The position numbers and the translations under genes were made by a program. From assembly GCA_021784375.1 (NCBI GenBank), contig JAJXSV010000111.1, positions 1-6,645 of the forward strand: 6,645 nucleotides of DNA. Reading direction: 5' to 3'. The notes below the pieces were generated by a model. It was given only the letters and a program-made list of their open reading frames with translations. It had not been told where the DNA came from and did not search any database. This DNA is from Actinomycetes bacterium. Lineage in GTDB: Bacteria > Actinomycetota > Actinomycetes > S36-B12 > UBA5976. Below are positions 1 through 6,645 of this stretch, in pieces (position 1 is the stretch's first letter; each line of letters opens with the position of its first letter).

Positions 1-553
1 TGACGACGAGCATGGTCGCCAAGGCGGGTGCGAGCATGCCTGCACCCTTCGCCATGCCCCCGATGGTGTACCCGGAGCCCTTGCGCACCGCCGTCTTGGG
101 GACGGAGTCAGTGGTCATGATGGCGAGTGCGGCGAGGTCACCGCCGTCGGGTGAGAGCCCGGCGAAGGCCGCATCGACGCCAGCCAGCACCTTGTCCATG
201 GGAAGTCGCACCCCGATGAGTCCGGTCGAGCACACGGCTACGTCTTCGGGGAGCAGGCCGACCAGCGCGGCCACGCGCCTTGCCGTGTGCTCGGTGTCGG
301 CCAGTCCATCGGGTCCGGTGCACGCATTCGCCCCACCGGAGTTGAGCACGACGGCGCGAGGCGAGCGGCCGTCGTACATGAGTTCCTGCGTCCATCGCAC
401 CGGTGCCGCCTTGACGCGATTGGTGGTGAACACCGCGGCCGCCGCGAACGAGGGACCGTCGTTCACCACCAATGCGAGGTCTGGCTTGCCACTGGACTTC
501 AAACCGGCTGCCACGCCGGCGGCGCGGAAGCCCTGTGCTGCGGTGGTGCTCAT
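1..553 (-). CDS. argJ: Glutamate N-acetyltransferase / ornithine acetyltransferase ArgJ, N-terminal part (cut by window edge)
   Basis: ArgJ transfers the acetyl group of N-acetylornithine to glutamate, regenerating N-acetylglutamate in the cyclic arginine pathway in the cytoplasm; some homologues also use acetyl-CoA. The 184 codons present cover essentially the whole alpha chain. Visible are NSGGANACTG (residues 71-80, the actinobacterial form of the family's NSGNANACTG), CSTGLIG (108-114, Thr110-Gly111 matching the known oxyanion-hole pair) and KGAGMLAPALATML (169-182). In the family the precursor cleaves itself before the Thr of the ATML motif; that Thr is residue 180 here, so the window ends four codons after the predicted nucleophile and the beta chain is missing. 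The start is the ATG overlapping the argC stop as ATGA, with GGAG seven bases upstream. The overlap implies translational coupling with argC. Whether the enzyme is mono- or bifunctional cannot be told from this fragment. Confidence 0.96.
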   Translation of the reverse strand, partial: MSTTAAQGFRAAGVAAGLKSSGKPDLALVVNDGPSFAAAAVFTTNRVKAAPVRWTQELMYDGRSPRAVVLNSGGANACTGPDGLADTEHTARRVAALVGLLPEDVAVCSTGLIGVRLPMDKVLAGVDAAFAGLSPDGGDLAALAIMTTDSVPKTAVRKGSGYTIGGMAKGAGMLAPALATMLVV

Positions 554-1572
554 GGTGCGACTCCGATCCTTGCGAGTCCGGAAGTCTCCCCGAACCCGTA
601 CATGAGATTGGCGTTCTGGATGGCCTGGCCGGCTGCACCCTTCACCAGGTTGTCGAGTGCCACGGTGATGACGACCCGACCAGTGTGCGCGTCGAAGGTC
701 CCCTGCAGGTGCACCGCGTTGCTGCCCAGCACCGAAGCCGTGGCAGGCTGCCTGCCAGCTGGCAGCACCCGGATGAAGGGCTCATCGCGGTAGCGATCGG
801 CGAGCAACCCGTGCACGTCCGGGTCGCCCCCGGAGACCACGCGTGCCGTCAGGGTGGCGAGGATGCCCCGAGGCATAGGCGCGAGCAGGGGCGTGAAGGA
901 CAGGCGCACCTGCGCTGACGTCAACGCCGACAGGGTCTGTTCGATCTCCGGCGTGTGCTGGTGTGCGCCCCCGACCTTGTAGGCGGTCATCGAACCCATC
1001 ACCTCGGTCGCCAACAACGACTCAGTGGCCTTGCGGCCCGCTCCGCTGGTGCCGCTCGCTGCCACCACCACCAGGTCGGAGGGATCCACGCGATCGAGCA
1101 CGGGTGCGAAGCCCAGGGCAATGGCAGTCGCGTAGCAGCCCGGGTTGGCCACCCTCCTGGCAGCCCTGATGCCGGCTCGATCGGCGAGCTCGGGCAGCCC
1201 ATAGGTCCAGGTGCCCGCGTGCTCGAAGCCGGGGTAGTAGCGCCTCCAGGCGTCCGCCGAGGACAGGCGGAAGTCGGCGCCGAGGTCGACGACGCGCACC
1301 CGGTTCGGCAGGTCCGCGACCACGGCTGCGGATTTCCCATGCGGTAGCGAGAGGAACACGAGGTCTGCTCGGGACAGCACCTCCGCGGTCGTGGGCTCGA
1401 TGGTGGTATCCCCGAGGGCCCCCAACTGCGGGTGCAGGTCCCCCAGTTGCTGCCCGGCGTTGGCGGCCGCGGTCACCGCCACCGCCTCGAACTCCGGGTG
1501 CCCGGCGAGCAGGCGCAGCAACTCCCCACCGGCATAGCCCGAGGCTCCGGCGACGGCGACGGCAGTGGTCAT
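550..1572 (-). CDS. argC: N-acetyl-gamma-glutamyl-phosphate reductase ArgC
   Basis: ArgC carries out the NADPH-dependent reduction of N-acetylglutamyl-5-phosphate to N-acetylglutamate 5-semialdehyde, the third step of arginine biosynthesis. The product is 340 residues, normal for the family. The N-terminal Rossmann domain opens with GASGYAGGELLRLL (9-22). The catalytic cysteine is Cys146 in ANPGCYATA (142-150). SGTSGAGRKATE (173-184) and GAHQHTPEI (202-210) follow; the latter contains His204 and His206, one of which should be the catalytic base by homology. The ATG at 1572 is preferred because the homologous N terminus begins there, although the frame stays open upstream into pheT. An in-frame GTG at 1578 would directly abut the -10 box and is unlikely. 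No Shine-Dalgarno sequence precedes the ATG, while TATAAT lies six bases upstream, suggesting a leaderless message. The gene starts 29 bases after pheT and overlaps argJ by four bases. Confidence 0.98.
   Translation of the reverse strand: MTTAVAVAGASGYAGGELLRLLAGHPEFEAVAVTAAANAGQQLGDLHPQLGALGDTTIEPTTAEVLSRADLVFLSLPHGKSAAVVADLPNRVRVVDLGADFRLSSADAWRRYYPGFEHAGTWTYGLPELADRAGIRAARRVANPGCYATAIALGFAPVLDRVDPSDLVVVAASGTSGAGRKATESLLATEVMGSMTAYKVGGAHQHTPEIEQTLSALTSAQVRLSFTPLLAPMPRGILATLTARVVSGGDPDVHGLLADRYRDEPFIRVLPAGRQPATASVLGSNAVHLQGTFDAHTGRVVITVALDNLVKGAAGQAIQNANLMYGFGETSGLARIGVAP
561..564 (-). promoter_or_regulatory. Ribosome binding site of argJ inside the argC 3' end
   Basis: GGAG on the minus strand, seven bases before the argJ ATG and inside the last codons of argC. 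It supports the ATG at 553 as the start and allows both re-initiation and fresh initiation at the ATGA overlap. Confidence 0.6.
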
Positions 1573-1578
1573 GCACAC

Positions 1579-1584
1579 ATTATA
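1579..1584 (-). promoter_or_regulatory. -10 box of a probable leaderless argC promoter
   Basis: The minus strand reads TATAAT exactly, followed by GTGTGC and then the argC ATG. A start site seven bases after the box would fall on the A of the start codon, giving a leaderless mRNA, a common arrangement in Actinobacteria. No convincing -35 element is seen at 16-19 bases upstream: that region is the end of pheT and reads about CGCTAG. A perfect -10 in such a GC-rich sequence is unlikely by chance but remains a prediction. Confidence 0.6.
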
Positions 1585-1601
1585 TACGCGTATGCGTATA
1601 T
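1582..1601. promoter_or_regulatory. 20-bp palindrome overlapping the argC -10 box; candidate operator (possibly an ARG box)
   Basis: Plus strand: ATATACGC, spacer GTAT, GCGTATAT; the two 8-bp arms are perfect inverted repeats. The spacer plus right arm also contain a tandem GCGTAT GCGTAT (1588-1599). The element fills the space from the pheT stop to the argC -10 box and shares three bases with that box, so a bound protein should block the promoter. ArgR operators in bacteria are 18-20 bp imperfect palindromes with an AT-rich character and typically sit upstream of argC in actinobacterial arg operons, so length and place fit. The half-site does not match the textbook TGAAT or TGCAT core, so another repressor family (for example TetR or GntR type) is possible. 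Confidence 0.5.
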
Positions 1602-4069
1602 CTAGCGGAGGGTGGCTCCCAGGGCCGCCCCGGCCGCGACCGCCGCCGCGCGCAGTTCCGCGAGTTCGCCCTCGGAGAGGGTTCGGTCGTGGGCACGCAG
1701 TCGGAGCGCGAAGGCCAGCGAACGATGCCCGATCGGCACGTGGGCGCCGCTGAACACGTCGAAGCAGCGCACAGACTCGCAGGCGTCGCCGAGCGCCATA
1801 GCGATGGCCTGCTGGAGCGTCGCCGCGCTGACCTGGTCGGGCGTGACGAAGGCAAGGTCCTGCAACGCCACCGGGAAGGTCCGCACGGGCTGGGCGACGA
1901 CTGCACCCCCCGGCGCCGCATACAGGGGCTCGAGGTCGATCTCGAAGCACGCGGACCCTCGCGGCAGACCGAAGTTGGCCGCCACCCTGGGGTGCAGTTC
2001 CCCGCCATGCCCGATCACCCGACCGTCGAGGGTGAGCGCCGCGCACCGTCCTGGATGCCAGGGAGCCGACTCCGCAGCGGTGACTTCCAGCGTGGCCCCG
2101 GCCAAGGCCCCGAGGCCCACCGCGAGGGCGATGGCATCTGACCAGGAGACCGCACGGCCAGCAGTCTGCGGACCCGCGAGCAGGCGCTGGCCGACGAGCA
2201 CCCCGGCCGCGTGCTCGGACTGTGCAGGGATGGCCGCATCGATGGCACGCAGCTCGTCGTCTGTGGGTCGCCGCTCGACACCGGGCTGCGGTGCAGGCGC
2301 GCGTGTCGCGGAGGGCCCGGTGACCAGCGCGGTCTCATAGATGGCGAGGTCGCGTAGGCCGCGGCCCACATTGCGTTGCGCGGCCGCGAGGAGCGGAGCG
2401 AGCAGGGTCGTGCGCATGAGCGGAGCCTCGGCGCTGAGCGGGTTCAACAGGGATACGCCATCGCGCCGGGGGTCGTCCCCCGGCAACAGCAGGGCGTCAA
2501 GGTCTGCCACCCCGATGAACGGGTAGTTCACGACCTCGGTCATGCCGCCGTAGGCGAGCGAGCGAGACAGGCGTCGACGCAGCCTCTGCCGGGGGGTCAT
2601 GCCCCGTCCACCCTTGGCGACCGGCAGTTCCGCGGGGATGCGGTCGTATCCGGTGAGCCGCGCCACCTCCTCGACCAGCTCCGCGACGCCATTCAGGTCG
2701 GGCCGCCAGGTCGGGGGCACCACGACCAGTTCTGAGTCGCCGGACACCAGGCAGCCAATGGCCTCCAAGGAGGACACGACTGCCTGAGCCGGGATGGCGT
2801 AGCCGATCAGGCGGGACGGAGCTGCCACGTCCATGACGATGGCGTCCGGCTCGCGTCGGATGTCCTGTGCGGCCGCCCCGTGGTAGGTGGCTCCGCCGAA
2901 CTCCACGAGCAACTGCACTGCCCGGGCACTGGCGGCTTCCTGGATGTCAGCGTCCACGCCGCGCTCGAAGCGCTTGGACGCCTCCGAGATGAGGCCGTGT
3001 CCCCGCGATTGGACGCCGATGGCGGTGGGATCGAAATGCGCTGCCTCGATGACGATCTCGCTCGACCCGGCATCGATCTCGGTGCTCAGGCCACCCATGG
3101 TGCCGGCCAGCGCCACGGCGCCGGTGTCGTCGGCAATGACCACATCCGCGGGCGTAAGCGTGCGCTTCACGTGGTCGAGCGTCTCGAGCCGCTCCCCTGC
3201 GTGGGCGCGGCGCACCACGATGTCCCCGACCACCTTGCTGCGGTCGAACGCATGCAGTGGCTGGCCCAGCTCGAACATCACGTAGTTCGTGACATCGACC
3301 GCAAGTGAGATGTTGCGCACTCCCACCAACTGCAGCCGGCGCTGCATCCAGATCGGTGACGGTGCCTGCGGATCGAAACCGCTGAGCGTCCGCAACACGA
3401 TGTGGTCTGCCCCGTCGTCGATCCGCACACCGGTCAGGGAGCCGTGCGATGCGGGCGGTACGTCGATCGCCAGTGCGCGGTCCGTGAACGTCCAGCCCGT
3501 GGCATGGGAGAGTTCACGCGCCGCGCCGCGGATGGACATCGCATATCCGCTGTCAGGAAGCACGTTGAGTTCGACCACCTCGTCGGCGAGGTGCAACAGG
3601 GCGATGGCATCGCTGCCCAATTCCGGGTCGAGGCCGAGCGTGGCCAGCCTGATGATGCCGGCATGGTCATCCCCCATCGCCAGTTCGCGGGCCGAGCAGA
3701 TCATGCCGTCCGACACGTGCCCGTACGTCTTCCGCGCGGCGATGGCAAACCCCCCGGGCAGCACGGCCCCGGGCAGGGAGACGATGACCTTGTCACCCTC
3801 GAGGAAGTTCCGCGCGCCGCACACGATGCCGTGCACCTTGCCATCGCCGACCTCGACCTGACACCAGCGGATGGTCTTGCCATTGCTCTGCGCTTCCTCC
3901 TCGAAGGAGAGCACGCGCCCCACGACGATGGGCCCGACGAGGTCAGCACCGACCGCCTCTGCCGACTCGGGTTCGATGCCGATACGCACGTAGGCGTCGA
4001 CGATGTCGGCCAGCGTGGCCGATTCGGGGATGGCGATGAAGTCGAGCAGCCAGGAACGGGGAACGCGCA

Positions 4070-4070
<1 letters not shown>
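1602..4070 (-). CDS. pheT: Phenylalanyl-tRNA synthetase beta subunit PheT
   Basis: PheT is the beta subunit of the cytoplasmic alpha2-beta2 enzyme that charges tRNA-Phe; it binds the tRNA and edits mischarged Tyr-tRNA. At 822 residues it is full length. Domains in order: an N-terminal segment starting MRVPRSWLLDF; an EMAP/OB-fold tRNA-binding domain (about 40-150); the B3/B4 editing module (about 210-395) with AVDVTNYVMFELGQPLHAFD (257-276) and SEASKRFERGVD (362-373); the B5 domain ending in PTWRPDL and LVEEVARLTGYDRIP (465-479); the catalytic-like core (about 485-715); and the C-terminal FDX-ACB anticodon-binding domain (about 728-822) with FPVALQDLAFV and RSLAFALRLRAHDRTLSE (783-800). A proline-rich linker with RPTDDEL (601-607) is typical of actinobacterial PheT. 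The ATG shares its A with the pheS stop (TGATG); a weak GGAG lies ten bases upstream, so translation is probably coupled to pheS. Confidence 0.98.
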
Positions 4071-5206
<1,136 letters not shown>

Positions 5207-5207
<1 letters not shown>

Positions 5208-5989
5208 TAGCTGAATCGGGCGCGCACGGTGGCGAACATGGCGACCGCCCCGGCCACAGCGACGTTGAGGCTCTCGGCTTGGCCCGGCATGGGGATCGAC
5301 ACCGCCTGGACCCGCGTCAACAGGCCGCTGGGCAGGCCGTGCGCCTCGGAACCGAGCCACCAGGCAAGCGGCTCACGCAGCACCGCATCATGCAGGTCGA
5401 ACAGGGAGGTCGCACCTTGGCCGGCCAGGCCGAAGGAGGTGATGCCCGCTTCGCCCAGTGCGGCCGTGGCCTCCAGCGGTTCCAGGCCCTGCACGAGCGG
5501 GAGGTGGAACAGCGAGCCCGCGCTGGAGCGGATGACCTTGCCATTGAACGCATCCACGCTGCCTGCAGTGGCCAGCACGGCGTCGGCCCCCGCGGCATCT
5601 GCGGTGCGGATGATGGTGCCCAGATTGCCGGGATCGCTGATGCCCACACACACGACGAGCAGCGACGGTCTCTCCGCCAGCACATCGTCCAGCGAGCGGA
5701 CGGGCATCGTGCAGATGGCTACGACACCTTGCGGCTGCTCGGTCTCGGAGAGTGACTCGATGGCCCTGGTGGTGACCAGGGCGGAGGCTTCGTCGCCGAA
5801 TTCCGAGACCATCGCCTCGCGCGTGTGGTCGACCAGCAACGTCTGTACGAGGCCCGCGTTCAGGGCTTCCCGAACGGCCTGCGGGCCCTCAGCGAGGAAG
5901 AGTCTCTGGTCGCGACGTTCCCGCGGCTTCAACAACGCACGAGCCCCGACAACGAGACCGGCATGCGGTCCCAGGATGTCGGGGCTCAT
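5207..5989 (-). CDS. SpoU/TrmH-family RNA 2'-O-ribose methyltransferase
   Basis: This is an S-adenosylmethionine-dependent SPOUT enzyme that should methylate the 2'-OH of a ribose in rRNA or tRNA. With the chosen start it is 260 residues, typical for the family. Residues about 27-100 form the L30e-like substrate-binding domain, including FLAEGPQAVREAL (31-43). The SpoU domain shows motif 1 GISDPGNLGTIIRTADAAGA (116-135, with Asn122 and Arg128), motif 2 GSEAHGLP (213-220, with Glu215) and motif 3 SIPMPGQAESLNVAVAGAVA (231-250, with Asn242), the segment forming the knotted AdoMet site. All key residues are present. It occupies the position of M. tuberculosis Rv1644 (annotated tsnR), but the exact target nucleotide cannot be read from sequence, so I give no symbol. 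The ATG at 5989 is chosen over an in-frame ATG at 6064 because the latter overlaps rplT by 62 bases and adds an unrelated Pro/Arg-rich leader. No Shine-Dalgarno sequence is visible, so re-initiation after rplT (13 bases away) is likely. Confidence 0.93.
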
Positions 5990-6002
5990 GGCTGCGAGGC
6001 GA

Positions 6003-6365
6003 CTACGCGACGGGAAGCGCGGCCTTGGCCGTCGCCACGAGCGAGGCGAAGGCGGCGGCGTCATTGACCGCGAGATCGGCGAGCATGCGGCGATCGACTG
6101 CCACTCCGGCCAGGTTGAGGCCCTGGATGAAGCGGTTGTACGTCATGTCGTTCTGGCGCGCCGCGGCGTTGATGCGGGTGATCCACAACTTGCGGTAGTC
6201 GCCCTTCTTGTCCTTGCGGTGGTCGTATGCGTAGACCCAGGAGCGCGTGACCTGCTCCTTGGCCTTGCGGTACAGGCGCGAACGTTGTCCGCGGTAGCCG
6301 CTCGCCTCTTCGAGGACGGAGCGACGCTTCTTCTGCGCGTTGACCGCGCGCTTCACACGTGCCAT
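6003..6365 (-). CDS. rplT: 50S ribosomal protein L20
   Basis: L20 binds 23S rRNA early and is needed for assembly of the large ribosomal subunit. The 120-residue product has the family's architecture: a long, very basic N-terminal helical arm (about residues 1-60, rich in Arg and Lys, beginning [15 protein letters not shown]) and a globular C-terminal part with [11 protein letters not shown] (60-70), [13 protein letters not shown] (76-88) and [10 protein letters not shown] (91-100). The start is fixed by the family's N terminus and by AAGGAG nine bases upstream. The gene lies 13 bases after rpmI and 13 bases before the methyltransferase gene, so all three are probably on the infC message. In other bacteria L20 represses its own operon by binding the leader RNA; any such leader here would lie upstream of infC, outside the window. 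Confidence 0.99.
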   Translation of the reverse strand: MARVKRAVNAQKKRRSVLEEASGYRGQRSRLYRKAKEQVTRSWVYAYDHRKDKKGDYRKLWITRINAAARQNDMTYNRFIQGLNLAGVAVDRRMLADLAVNDAAAFASLVATAKAALPVA

Positions 6366-6374
6366 GGTTCAGGA

Positions 6375-6380
6375 CTCCTT
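6375..6380 (-). promoter_or_regulatory. Ribosome binding site of rplT, overlapping the rpmI stop
   Basis: The minus strand reads TTAAGGAGTCC: the last two bases of the rpmI TAA stop are the first two of AAGGAG, nine bases before the rplT ATG. A ribosome finishing L35 would sit over this site, which fits coupled translation of L35 and L20. Confidence 0.7.
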
Positions 6381-6576
6381 AACGCAGGCCGAGAAGGCGC
6401 TTCGCGACCTTCGTGTCGGGGGCGGACATTTCAGCATCGAGGCCGAGGCGGCGCGTGCGACGCGACGACTTGCTCTCGAGCTTGTGACGCATGTTCGTCT
6501 GCTCGTGCGTGATCTTGCCCGAGCCCGTGCGCTTGAAGCGCTTCTTCGCACCACTGTGCGTCTTCATCTTCGGCAT
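6379..6576 (-). CDS. rpmI: 50S ribosomal protein L35
   Basis: L35 is a small, very basic protein of the large ribosomal subunit. The 65-residue length is standard. It shows the conserved start [20 protein letters not shown] (2-21), a central basic stretch KSSRRTRRL (36-44) and the terminal LLGLR. The lysine-rich opening immediately after Met fixes the ATG at 6576. Only a weak G-rich stretch (GGGCGGGAA) lies before the ATG, five bases away. It follows the putative infC stop by 11 bases and shares its stop region with the rplT ribosome binding site. Confidence 0.98.
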   Translation of the reverse strand: MPKMKTHSGAKKRFKRTGSGKITHEQTNMRHKLESKSSRRTRRLGLDAEMSAPDTKVAKRLLGLR

Positions 6577-6587
6577 GTGTTCCCGCC

Positions 6588-6645
6588 CTATTCGTTGACT
6601 GTGGCCGCGGTGTCGTCCGCGGACCGGCGCTTCGCCTCGGAGGCC
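6588..6645 (-). CDS. infC: Probable C-terminal tail of translation initiation factor IF-3 (partial)
   Basis: Eighteen codons followed by TAG, reading [18 protein letters not shown], run in from the right window edge and stop 11 bases before rpmI. The peptide is charged and alanine-rich with no domain of its own. The call rests mainly on gene order, since infC directly precedes rpmI and rplT in most bacteria, and on the known presence of low-complexity C-terminal extensions on many actinobacterial IF-3 proteins. IF-3 binds the 30S subunit and checks the initiator tRNA; none of those domains is inside the window, so identity is inferred. Confidence 0.6.
   Translation of the reverse strand, partial: ASEAKRRSADDTAATVNE

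Noticed and set aside
1573..2046. Upstream extension of the argC reading frame into pheT, giving a 498-residue product
   Set aside because: The extra residues are an out-of-frame translation of the pheT 3' end with Arg/Pro/Gly-rich composition; ArgC homology starts at the ATG at 1572, where a promoter is also seen.
5990..6064. Longer N terminus of the methyltransferase starting at the ATG at 6064
   Set aside because: It overlaps rplT by 62 bases and adds a Pro/Arg-rich leader unlike family N termini; the ATG at 5989 gives a normal 260-residue protein.
5229..6512. A 427-codon open frame on the plus strand spanning the methyltransferase, rplT and rpmI
   Set aside because: It is antisense to three well-recognised genes, has no family resemblance and is rich in Ala/Ser/Arg; long antisense frames are expected in GC-rich DNA.

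Overview
This is a GC-rich chromosomal window in which every supported gene lies on the minus strand. Read in the direction of transcription (right to left) the order is infC (3' end only), rpmI, rplT, a SpoU/TrmH-family RNA methyltransferase, pheS, pheT, argC and argJ (5' part only). This order is the one known around Rv1641-Rv1653 of Mycobacterium tuberculosis and in many other Actinobacteria. Several protein details also point to that phylum: ArgJ carries NSGGANACTG, PheT carries a linker with RPTDDEL near residues 601-607, and argC appears to have a leaderless promoter. I cannot place the organism below phylum/class level.

Right part (about 5207-6645): the translation-initiation and ribosomal-protein cluster. 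A short stretch that reads as the tail of IF-3 precedes complete genes for L35 and L20. A 260-residue SpoU-type 2'-O-ribose methyltransferase follows, 13 bases after rplT. The rplT ribosome binding site overlaps the rpmI stop codon, as expected for one polycistronic message. Middle part (1602-5177): a strong GC-rich hairpin directly after the methyltransferase stop codon, then pheS with a clear ribosome binding site, then pheT. The pheS stop and pheT start share one base (TGATG), which fits the equimolar alpha2-beta2 phenylalanyl-tRNA synthetase. Left part (1-1601): argC and argJ, the start of an arginine biosynthesis operon. They overlap in ATGA, and the rest of the operon presumably continues beyond position 1.

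The most informative non-coding signal is the 29-base gap between pheT and argC. It is conspicuously AT-rich. It holds a 20-bp palindrome with perfect 8-bp arms (1582-1601) and a perfect minus-strand TATAAT (1579-1584) placed so that transcription would begin at or next to the A of the argC ATG. No ribosome binding site is visible before argC. The simplest reading is an independently regulated, leaderless arg promoter with an operator overlapping its -10 box, inserted between two housekeeping operons.

There is no gene-free stretch longer than about 70 bases, and I see no mobile element, CRISPR array, tRNA or rRNA gene, or cryptic defence system. This is an ordinary conserved housekeeping region, and I do not claim a novel system in it.
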